DNA from: an uncultured Bacteroidales bacterium
GTDB lineage: Bacteria; Bacteroidota; Bacteroidia; Bacteroidales; F082
Length of the DNA: 9,702 nt
Reading direction: 5' to 3'
NCBI GenBank assembly: GCA_946410535.1
Contig: CAMKAR010000062.1
Coordinates: 1 to 9,702 of the forward strand
Each line of letters opens with the position of its first letter. Position 1 is the first letter of the stretch. Below the pieces are notes generated by a model. That model saw only the letters and a list, made by a program, of their open reading frames with translations, searched no databases and was not told the DNA's origin. A program made the position numbers and the translations under genes. Positions 1 to 5,790 of the stretch are shown here, piece by piece.

Positions 1-1037
1 GCAGCCAGCTCTTCCGGGTTGTCATATTGATAGCTGATTCCTCCATGTGTCTCGTTCACTATACGCACCAATGGATCGCAATTTGAGACAATCATCGGAA
101 TACCAGCATACAAATACTGGAAAATCTTGTGTGGTATCGTATTGTCAGTATGCCCAGATTTGACATGTGGAATCAAAGCCACATTGGCTGACTCGTAAAT
201 ATCGCAAATCTGTGTATAATGCTTGAAGCCGTGAACCGTAACGTTGTCTTGCACTTGCAAATCATCGATAAGGCGCTTTATATTTGGAAGATAGCTACCA
301 TTTCCAACCAAGTCGAAATGAACTTCCACGCCTCTTTTCTTAAGAATCGAAATCGCTTGGATCACATACTGTATGCCTCTATGGAAATTGATTCCTCCTA
401 CATACAGCATCCTGAATTCATCTGTCTTGAACTCTTTCCTCTCAATCGGGTCAAACTGTTCAATGTCCAAGGTATTAGAAACCACCTCGATTTTTGAAGC
501 ATTGATTCCCAAGCCTTCGATTCTATGTTTAGCCTCGTCGACTACAACAACAATCCTATCAGCCAATTTACACATTTCTTTTTCATATTCAACCCATTGA
601 TTATTAGAAGACAAAACCTTCCCAAGCAATGTATTTGTATGTGTAGAAAGTTGTAACAACACAGGCCAATTCTCATGCAAATCAAGGACAAACCGAGTTC
701 CATACTTGCATTTTGACTCATACCCCACTTTTGCAAGCGGCAAATCATGAACATGAACGACATCGAATTTCGTTTTTGCAAAAAGCTCATCGACAAAACG
801 GCGCCAATAATTGAAATAAAACGGGAACTTCAAAACACCTACGCTCGATTTGTATATAAATCTTGAGACGGGTCTACGATGAATTGTACAGTCTTTCGTC
901 TGTTCGAGCACCGGTTGACCTTCCTTTCGAAAACAAGCAATATGTACCTCATGACCAGCCTTTGCCAACGACTTAATCTCGTTTTCGACACGTGTATCGG
1001 GGGGGAACACATGGTCCAATAGCATCAAAACTCTCAT
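1..1037 (-). CDS. GT4-family glycosyltransferase, C-terminal end cut by window edge
   Basis: Seen: reading the minus strand from ATG at 1037 gives 345 uninterrupted residues that run off the left edge. The protein starts MRVLMLLDHVFPPDTRVENE, the usual GT-B N-terminal start with a Pro/Arg-rich acceptor-side loop. HVHD lies at residues 95-98, YVGG at 212-215 and VGNG at 244-247. The donor-site block at about 294-318 contains TIPHKIFQYLYAGIPMIVS. Known: this block is where GT4 retaining glycosyltransferases bind the nucleotide-sugar; many members have Glu where this protein has Gln307 (KIFQY). Family members are usually about 370-400 residues, so perhaps 30-50 residues are missing. Inferred role: cytoplasmic transfer of a sugar from an NDP-sugar to a lipid-linked glycan during LPS O-antigen or capsule assembly, consistent with the flippase on the same strand. 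Sugar and linkage cannot be told. The gene looks AT-richer than the rest of the window, common in polysaccharide loci. Confidence 0.9.
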   Translation of the reverse strand, partial: MRVLMLLDHVFPPDTRVENEIKSLAKAGHEVHIACFRKEGQPVLEQTKDCTIHRRPVSRFIYKSSVGVLKFPFYFNYWRRFVDELFAKTKFDVVHVHDLPLAKVGYESKCKYGTRFVLDLHENWPVLLQLSTHTNTLLGKVLSSNNQWVEYEKEMCKLADRIVVVVDEAKHRIEGLGINASKIEVVSNTLDIEQFDPIERKEFKTDEFRMLYVGGINFHRGIQYVIQAISILKKRGVEVHFDLVGNGSYLPNIKRLIDDLQVQDNVTVHGFKHYTQICDIYESANVALIPHVKSGHTDNTIPHKIFQYLYAGIPMIVSNCDPLVRIVNETHGGISYQYDNPEELA

Positions 1038-1054
1038 ATAGCAATTATTTTCTG

Positions 1055-1062
1055 CAAAAATA
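1055..1062 (-). promoter_or_regulatory. Candidate -7 element of the glycosyltransferase promoter
   Basis: On the minus strand this reads TATTTTTG, matching the Bacteroidota -7 consensus TAnnTTTG, and ends 17 bases before the glycosyltransferase ATG. A weak TTTC-type match lies about 21 bases further upstream in place of the -33 TTTG. The implied leader is very short, and the region is A/T-rich enough for a chance match, so this is tentative. The gene could also be read from a promoter further upstream if polysaccharide transcription crosses the cassette, but no evidence of that is visible. Confidence 0.4.
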
Positions 1063-1094
1063 GTAATTTCCAATAACCCATACGAAAAAAAACA

Positions 1095-1102
1095 TACCTT
1101 TG
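1095..1102 (+). promoter_or_regulatory. -7 element of promoter P1, first cassette
   Basis: TACCTTTG fits the Bacteroidota housekeeping -7 consensus TAnnTTTG. It is preceded by an A-run and followed by GC. The same context, a run of A then ATACCTTTGC, recurs at 5103-5110 ahead of the second cassette, which strengthens the call. A clear -33 TTTG is not seen. With initiation a few bases downstream, the leader before the ATG at 1166 would be roughly 55-60 nt. No Shine-Dalgarno is visible; the bases before the ATG are A-rich, as is usual in this phylum. Confidence 0.7.
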
Positions 1103-1165
1103 CGCAATAAAAGGTACTCGTTACACACCAAAAGCAAAGTTAACTTGATAGTAAAAAACTGAAAA

Positions 1166-1780
1166 ATGATTCGCAAACTACATATTACACTTGCTTTTCT
1201 TCTCTTGACAGCATCACTTCATTGTCAAGTAGTCAACATCGGCGACATCCTGTGCACTGACGGGAGCATCGTTGCCCCAGAAGCTTATGCCTCATCGGGC
1301 AGAACTGCCAAAGGCATAGTCTTTTATGTGGACGAAACCAACCTACACGGATGGGCTGTGCACCTCCAATACCAAGGCTCCTTGCCTTGGAGTACCGAAC
1401 GCCAGGACATTCCTGGCTTAAACAACTATTTCCGATTCCGTGAAGCGATTACCGATTTCGATGGTTACGAAAACACCAGAATCATCAGAGCAGCAGGCAA
1501 TGCAGCATGGTATCCTGCAGCATGGGCTGTAGATTTCGACGACGGATGGTATTTGCCTGCGGCAGGCCAGATACGCTACCTATACGGCTATATTCCTGAG
1601 ATCAACAACTCTATCGGTATTGTTGGTGGAGAGCCGTTTACCTTATCCGACGATTGGTGGCTGTGGGCTTCTACGGAAGGTGGCCCCGAAGACGCTTGGG
1701 ACATCAACTACAACGGCGACGAAGGTCATAGCAAAAAAAACGACCACTATTTTCACGTTAGAGCAGTGATTAACTTCTAA
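1166..1780 (+). CDS. Secreted single-domain DUF1566/Lcl_C-like protein (cassette 1, short partner)
   Basis: Seen: 204 residues. Residues 1-20 form a signal peptide (MIRKLHITLAFLLLTASLHC) followed by Gln21. The H at position -1 from Cys20 argues against a lipobox, so signal peptidase I is more likely. The mature part is one domain: GIVFYV at 50-55, GW at 62-63, DGYENT at 99-104, YPAAWAVDF at 116-124, GWYLPAAGQI at 127-136, WASTE at 167-171 and a terminal VRAVINF. Known: the order GW, DGY, W-x-LP-x-x-x-Q-L, WSST, VR resembles DUF1566/Lcl_C domains, which occur on bacterial surface and adhesin proteins. There is no T9SS sorting domain, so the protein may stay in the periplasm or associate with the outer membrane. 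Context: it lies 13 bp before the 1097-aa gene, whose N-terminal domain is a homologue, and is surely cotranscribed with it. Biochemical function is unknown; ligand binding or a chaperone-like partnership is inference. Confidence 0.85.
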   Translation: MIRKLHITLAFLLLTASLHCQVVNIGDILCTDGSIVAPEAYASSGRTAKGIVFYVDETNLHGWAVHLQYQGSLPWSTERQDIPGLNNYFRFREAITDFDGYENTRIIRAAGNAAWYPAAWAVDFDDGWYLPAAGQIRYLYGYIPEINNSIGIVGGEPFTLSDDWWLWASTEGGPEDAWDINYNGDEGHSKKNDHYFHVRAVINF

Positions 1781-1793
1781 TACAGATTGCACC

Positions 1794-4700
1794 ATGAAAC
1801 GAAACCTTATCATAGCCGCTTCCTTGTTGCTTGCAACCGCTTGTTCGCTGCGTGCCCAAACTTACAAAATCGGCGACCTCATCACCAACCCAGACGGTTC
1901 GAAAGGTATCGTTTTCTACGTGACTCCTGACCGTACCGATGGCTGGATGGTGGCCCTGAACGACCTGCCCGTCCGGAATTGGGGCAACACGAGTGACATC
2001 CCGACTCTTCAAAACATCAGCGACCTGAATGAGCGACTTCATGAAACAGATGGTTACCACAACACTGATAATATCAGGCAGTTTCATAACCAATTGGGCT
2101 ACGATCCGAATACTTATGGCGCGGGCGTGGTGGATTTTCCCAACGAATGGTACATTCCTGCCAGTGGGCAGTTGATGAAACTGATCAGTGCCTACAGCAC
2201 CATCGAAACCAAAATCCTTCAAGCAGGAGGGACCAAGATGCTAACTCAGCCCTATTTCAGTAGTACCGAAGCACAGCCTGGTCAAGTTTGGGTTGTGCAT
2301 TTCGGCAGTCCTTATAACGACGGCGGGGGCCTATTCGAAAACAAGCCTAAAGATGAGATATGCTACTTCAGGGCAGTGAGAAACATCAAATCGCAAACAA
2401 CGCCCCTGCCTGAGCCTTCCTTACCCGACAATATCATCGAAACCGAATGCAACCTGCCTTGGGAAGGTTTCGAATGGGGCATTCGGGAAGACTGGTCGAC
2501 AAGCGACAACATCTATTGCCGCATCATGCCCCTTGTCGGCGACCTCGACGATGACGGCATCCCCGAAATCGTATGCTTCGACATGGAAGGCAACGACCTC
2601 AACCAAATTGCCGCCAAGACCATCAACGTCTATGATGGGCAAAGCAAGGCTTTGAAGGCCCAAATTTCAATGAATGGCATGGTGTGGGCTCACGGCAACG
2701 GGCCGTATGGCTTGGTCAAATTACCCAACCGCAAAGGACTGATCATCACAGCTTGCAAAGACCGTAAGCTGCATGCCTACGACATCACAAGCGACAATCC
2801 GAACAATCCAGTGTGGGTCTCCAACGCTGACTACAACACTGGCAACAACGACTTTTCCGTCAGCATAGGATTCGCTGACTTCAATGGCGACAGATTCCCC
2901 GAAATCTATGTTCGCAACAAGGTTTTCGACGCTGAAACAGGCACTCTGCTCGCCGTAGCGCAAGGCGGCAACAACCAAGCTGATTCTTATTCGCACGGCA
3001 GCCATACCAACCACGACAAAATTTCTTGTCCGTTAGCCTTCAACATTTGCGGTGACACGCGCCAAGAACTCATCTTAGGCAACGAGATTTACGAAGTGAT
3101 CATTACCAACCGAAACGGCACCTCGGGTAATCAGGTCACACTAATAAAGAACATCACTCCACCCGACAACATCATCGCCGACGGACATGTACAAGTAGCC
3201 GACTTCAACCTTGACGGTCATCTTGATGTCCTCGTCAGCAATCGTGACAGTGAAGGTGTCACCGGCAACGTATCTTTCTATGTATGGGATGTTCACAACA
3301 ACACAACGAGCCAACCCATCAAACTGAATACCAGTTTTATAGGAAAAAGCATTCCGCTAATTTCCGATTTTGATGGTGACGGTAGTTTAGAGATGCTCAT
3401 TGACTGTTGCCATGAGCCAAACCTCGGGCTTCGCGCCTATCGGTTCAATCCCACATCAAACAGTTTCAGCTATTTATGGTCGTTGCCCATCGACGAGGAC
3501 TCCTACTCCAACACGGCCACTTTGTTCGATTTCAATGGTGATGGCAGAAACGAGCTCGTCTTCACCGACAACAGCAATCTTTGGATTTATGACCTCGGGA
3601 CAGTGCCCCCCACCCTACTTTCCCAAATCGACTGCGGCGAGATTACCATCATGCAGGTCCCCATTGTGGCCGATGTGGATGCCGACGGAAGTGCCGAAAT
3701 CGTCGTCACTGGCAAAGAAGGCGGCTATCTGCAAGCCAACACAAAGCTTAAAGTCTACAAATCGTCGACAGAGCCTTGGATACCGGCACGCAAAGTTTGG
3801 AACCAATACATGTACCACGTCACCAACGTCAACGAAGACTTGACCATCCCGACCTATTGCTTCAACACCGCCACCACCTTCACCGCCCCCGACGGCACCG
3901 TGCGCCGACCCTACAACAACTTCCTGCAGCAGGCTGGCTACATCAACCAATACGGAGAGCCATACAATCCTGGCGAAATCGTTGAAATCGATATCGATGG
4001 GACGGGCTGCAACAGCTTCATATTCAACGACTCCACCTACACCGAGAACGGACTCTACGACCAAATCATTGAGTCGCCCGACGGCTGCGACACGATTTAT
4101 CACATCAACGTCAACCTCGGCGAAGACATCTCACATGATTTTTGGAGGGTCCACTGCTACAGCTACACTTGGAACGACAGCACTTACACCGAAAGCGGCA
4201 TCTATCAACAGACTTTCCACTTGCCCGAAGGCTGCGACAGCACCGCCATCATGCACCTGCAAATCCTCGACACCATCAGGCACGAATGGTCGCAAACGGC
4301 TTGCAATTCATACACTTGGAACGGTGTCACCTATACTGAACCCGGCGACTACGTCCAACATTTCGAGGCGGAGCACGGCTGCGACAGCATCGCCACTCTG
4401 CACCTCACCTTCTCCGATGCGATGGAATTCGAGGCCGACACCATTGCCTGTGGCAGCTTCCAATGGGAAGGCATAGAATATTTGGAATCAGGCGACTACG
4501 ACAGGATGTTTGTAACTCCTGGCGGCTGCGACTCGCTCATCCACATGCATCTGACAATCGCTCCCTTCCCCGAAGACGTTCCCGAGATTGACGGCCTGAC
4601 CGAAGTCTACGTCAGCACCGACCTCATCTTGGGGCAATACTTCTACTCCATCGACTCCGTGCCGTTTGCAGACCACTACGAATGGATTCTCGACGGCGCC

Positions 4701-5087
4701 GATTGGCCCATGGACACCACTGGAATCCACTGCGGCTTGTGGATTACCTCGACAGGCACGGCCACCTTGACCGTCCGCGCCTGGAACGACTGCGGCTTCA
4801 GCGAACAAAGCATCATCATCCATGCGGGTTTCCACGACGTGGACGAAATGCAGACCATCCCTGTGAACATATACCCCAACCCTGCCAAGGACAAGGTCAT
4901 TATCGAATCGGAAAACATGCTGAAAATCAAATTGATTGACATTCATGGACAAGTTTTGGCTGACATAGATTGTAGTGACCGCAACGCATCTTCACTTGAT
5001 ATAGCAAACTATGCTTCAGGGATTTATATCATCGAAATTGTCACTGAACGAGGCACAGCGAGGAAAAAAATCGATGTTCGGCAGTAA
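1794..5087 (+). CDS. Large T9SS surface protein: DUF1566-like, FG-GAP/VCBS propeller, Cys repeats, PKD-like, sorting domain
   Basis: Seen: 1097 residues. Signal peptide 1-21 ends SLRA, followed by Gln22. Residues 23-198 are the DUF1566-like domain (GIVFYV 38-43, GW 50-51, DGY 86-88, WYIPASGQL 119-127, FSSTE 155-159, FRAVRNI 192-198). Six calcium-loop motifs follow at 250, 362, 470, 525, 579 and 627, with degenerate modules near 306 and 417, indicating a beta-propeller. The linker 667-720 contains VWNQYMYHVTNVNEDL and RPYNNFLQQ. Four Cys repeats span 739-923, a PKD/Ig-like domain covers about 925-1013, and a T9SS type A sorting domain with YPNPAKDK at 1027-1034 ends the protein. Known: T9SS cargo crosses the outer membrane and the sorting domain is removed, usually with attachment to A-LPS. 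Inferred role: calcium-stabilised cell-surface adhesin or glycan/ligand-binding protein; no catalytic domain is recognised. It follows the short partner by 13 bp. Confidence 0.92.
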   Translation: MKRNLIIAASLLLATACSLRAQTYKIGDLITNPDGSKGIVFYVTPDRTDGWMVALNDLPVRNWGNTSDIPTLQNISDLNERLHETDGYHNTDNIRQFHNQLGYDPNTYGAGVVDFPNEWYIPASGQLMKLISAYSTIETKILQAGGTKMLTQPYFSSTEAQPGQVWVVHFGSPYNDGGGLFENKPKDEICYFRAVRNIKSQTTPLPEPSLPDNIIETECNLPWEGFEWGIREDWSTSDNIYCRIMPLVGDLDDDGIPEIVCFDMEGNDLNQIAAKTINVYDGQSKALKAQISMNGMVWAHGNGPYGLVKLPNRKGLIITACKDRKLHAYDITSDNPNNPVWVSNADYNTGNNDFSVSIGFADFNGDRFPEIYVRNKVFDAETGTLLAVAQGGNNQADSYSHGSHTNHDKISCPLAFNICGDTRQELILGNEIYEVIITNRNGTSGNQVTLIKNITPPDNIIADGHVQVADFNLDGHLDVLVSNRDSEGVTGNVSFYVWDVHNNTTSQPIKLNTSFIGKSIPLISDFDGDGSLEMLIDCCHEPNLGLRAYRFNPTSNSFSYLWSLPIDEDSYSNTATLFDFNGDGRNELVFTDNSNLWIYDLGTVPPTLLSQIDCGEITIMQVPIVADVDADGSAEIVVTGKEGGYLQANTKLKVYKSSTEPWIPARKVWNQYMYHVTNVNEDLTIPTYCFNTATTFTAPDGTVRRPYNNFLQQAGYINQYGEPYNPGEIVEIDIDGTGCNSFIFNDSTYTENGLYDQIIESPDGCDTIYHINVNLGEDISHDFWRVHCYSYTWNDSTYTESGIYQQTFHLPEGCDSTAIMHLQILDTIRHEWSQTACNSYTWNGVTYTEPGDYVQHFEAEHGCDSIATLHLTFSDAMEFEADTIACGSFQWEGIEYLESGDYDRMFVTPGGCDSLIHMHLTIAPFPEDVPEIDGLTEVYVSTDLILGQYFYSIDSVPFADHYEWILDGADWPMDTTGIHCGLWITSTGTATLTVRAWNDCGFSEQSIIIHAGFHDVDEMQTIPVNIYPNPAKDKVIIESENMLKIKLIDIHGQVLADIDCSDRNASSLDIANYASGIYIIEIVTERGTARKKIDVRQ
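2529..3776 (+). other. FG-GAP/VCBS propeller domain coding region, eight modules
   Basis: This segment encodes about residues 246-661 of the 1097-aa protein. Calcium-binding loops of the form D-x-[DN]-x-D-[GR]-x-x-[DE] begin at residues 250 (DLDDDGIPE), 362 (DFNGDRFPE), 470 (DFNLDGHLD), 525 (DFDGDGSLE), 579 (DFNGDGRNE) and 627 (DVDADGSAE). Two modules lacking the loop fall at the expected positions near 306 (LVKLPNRKGLIITA) and 417 (NICGDTRQELIL). The spacing is then 56, 56, 55, 53, 55, 54 and 48 residues. This regularity suggests an eight-bladed propeller with six calcium sites; the blade count is inference from the spacing alone. Confidence 0.75.
4008..4562 (+). repeat. Four 49-residue Cys-paired repeats in the 1097-aa protein
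   Basis: Repeats start at Cys739, Cys788, Cys837 and Cys886, exactly 49 residues apart. Each has a second Cys exactly 26 residues later (765, 814, 863, 912) in the motif GCD[ST]. The consensus runs C-x-S-[YF]-x-[WF]-[NE]-[DG]-x-x-Y-x-E-x-G-x-Y, then GCD[ST], then a strand such as x-x-H-L-x-I. Similar modules (CxSYTWNGxxYTxSGxY...GCDS) are frequent in Bacteroidota secreted proteins. The Cys pair probably forms one disulphide per repeat outside the cell, giving a stiff beta-rich stalk; this structural reading is inference. Confidence 0.9.
4789..4828 (+). repeat. 40-bp perfect direct repeat, copy 1
   Basis: These 40 bases are identical to 7508-7547. They encode the end of the PKD-like domain (CGFSEQSIIIHAG) just before the sorting domain. 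The identity extends upstream across six more matching bases after a single mismatch at 4788/7507. Flanking DNA of the two genes is much more diverged. Confidence 0.9.
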
Positions 5088-5102
5088 AGTTCAAAAAAAG
5101 TA

Positions 5103-5110
5103 TACCTTTG
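5103..5110 (+). promoter_or_regulatory. -7 element of promoter P2, second cassette
   Basis: TACCTTTG in the 56-bp gap between the two cassettes matches the Bacteroidota TAnnTTTG element and shares the preceding A-run and the following GC with P1 at 1095-1102. Transcription would start near 5117, leaving a leader of about 27 nt before the ATG at 5144. No convincing -33 TTTG is seen. Its position decides the start of the downstream gene, because an in-frame TTG at 5108 would lie inside the promoter. No terminator hairpin for the first cassette is visible in the gap, so readthrough into the second cassette is possible. Confidence 0.7.
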
Positions 5111-5143
5111 CACATTGAAACGGAAAAACAAACTCTATTCACC

Positions 5144-5779
5144 ATGAGAAAAAAACTATTGCTTACAGCGTTTGCCATCATCTCCATTGTTGGCTTCGGA
5201 CAGAATGTCCGCGTCGGCGACATCCTGTGCGTTCAAGGGACCGACACCATCATTGTATCCCCCAACGACTACAACGGAGGTGGCATCGGGGTGGTCTTCT
5301 ACGTCGACGAGACTGGTCGTCATGGATGGGCGCTCCATCCTGACATACAAGCCCAACAAATATGCTGGTCAAACTACAACGAACTCCCCTGGGGCCTGAC
5401 CGGTTGGCTTTCCCAACGCGAAGCCATCTACGACCTTGATGGCTACGACAACACAGGATTCCTGCGGTCGGCATCAGTATACGACCACAACAGATATCCG
5501 GGTGCCTGGGCTGTCGATTTCGAGCATGGCTGGTATTGGCCTTCAATCGGGCAGCTCAACATCCTATACGGCAGTATCCCCATCATCAACAACTCCCTCA
5601 AGCTGATTGATGGCTTACAGATACGCGGCAAATGGTACTACTGGTCTTCATCAGTATACGGTTACGACAACGACTGTGCCCTATATTTAGGATATGACGG
5701 TCGATTAGGTGCCATCGTCAAAAGCAGGACGGATTTAGGTGACATCCCCATGAGCATCCGCAGCATCAGAAACTTCTAA
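5144..5779 (+). CDS. Secreted single-domain DUF1566/Lcl_C-like protein (cassette 2, short partner)
   Basis: Seen: 211 residues from ATG at 5144. This start gives a normal signal peptide (MRKKLLLTAFAIISIVGFG, then Gln20). A longer in-frame TTG start at 5108 would put twelve polar residues ahead of it and overlap promoter P2, so it is rejected. The mature protein is one domain: VVFYVDE at 50-56, GW 61-62, DGYDNT 99-104, YPGAWAVDF 118-126, GWYWPSIGQL 129-138, YYWSSS 165-170 and a terminal IRSIRNF. It is a paralogue of the 204-aa protein of the first cassette. Both have a longer loop between the initial GDILC and the FYVDE strand than the large proteins have, plus the shared pieces REAI, IP.INNS and AWAVDF. 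No sorting domain follows, so periplasmic or outer-membrane-associated location is inferred. It precedes its large partner by 11 bp. Function is unknown. Confidence 0.86.
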   Translation: MRKKLLLTAFAIISIVGFGQNVRVGDILCVQGTDTIIVSPNDYNGGGIGVVFYVDETGRHGWALHPDIQAQQICWSNYNELPWGLTGWLSQREAIYDLDGYDNTGFLRSASVYDHNRYPGAWAVDFEHGWYWPSIGQLNILYGSIPIINNSLKLIDGLQIRGKWYYWSSSVYGYDNDCALYLGYDGRLGAIVKSRTDLGDIPMSIRSIRNF

Positions 5780-5790
5780 ATCATCAAGCC

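Noticed and set aside
1137..1146. Perfect 10-bp palindrome AAGTTAACTT in the leader of the first short gene
   Set aside because: About nine such palindromes are expected by chance in a window of this size, it does not extend, and no similar site precedes the second cassette.
1166..1240. Lipoprotein signal at Cys20 of the 204-aa protein
   Set aside because: The residues before Cys are Ser-Leu-His; His at -1 does not fit a lipobox, and the paralogue has Gly in the equivalent place with the same following Gln.
3615..4103. Long open frame on the minus strand inside the 1097-aa gene
   Set aside because: It lies opposite a gene with clear domains, has no recognisable motif, and arises from the codon bias of the sense strand. 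The same applies to the other opposite-strand frames within 1770-7728.
5090..5119. Inverted TTCAA/TTGAA flanking promoter P2
   Set aside because: A 5-bp arm is too short to be meaningful and is not found at P1.
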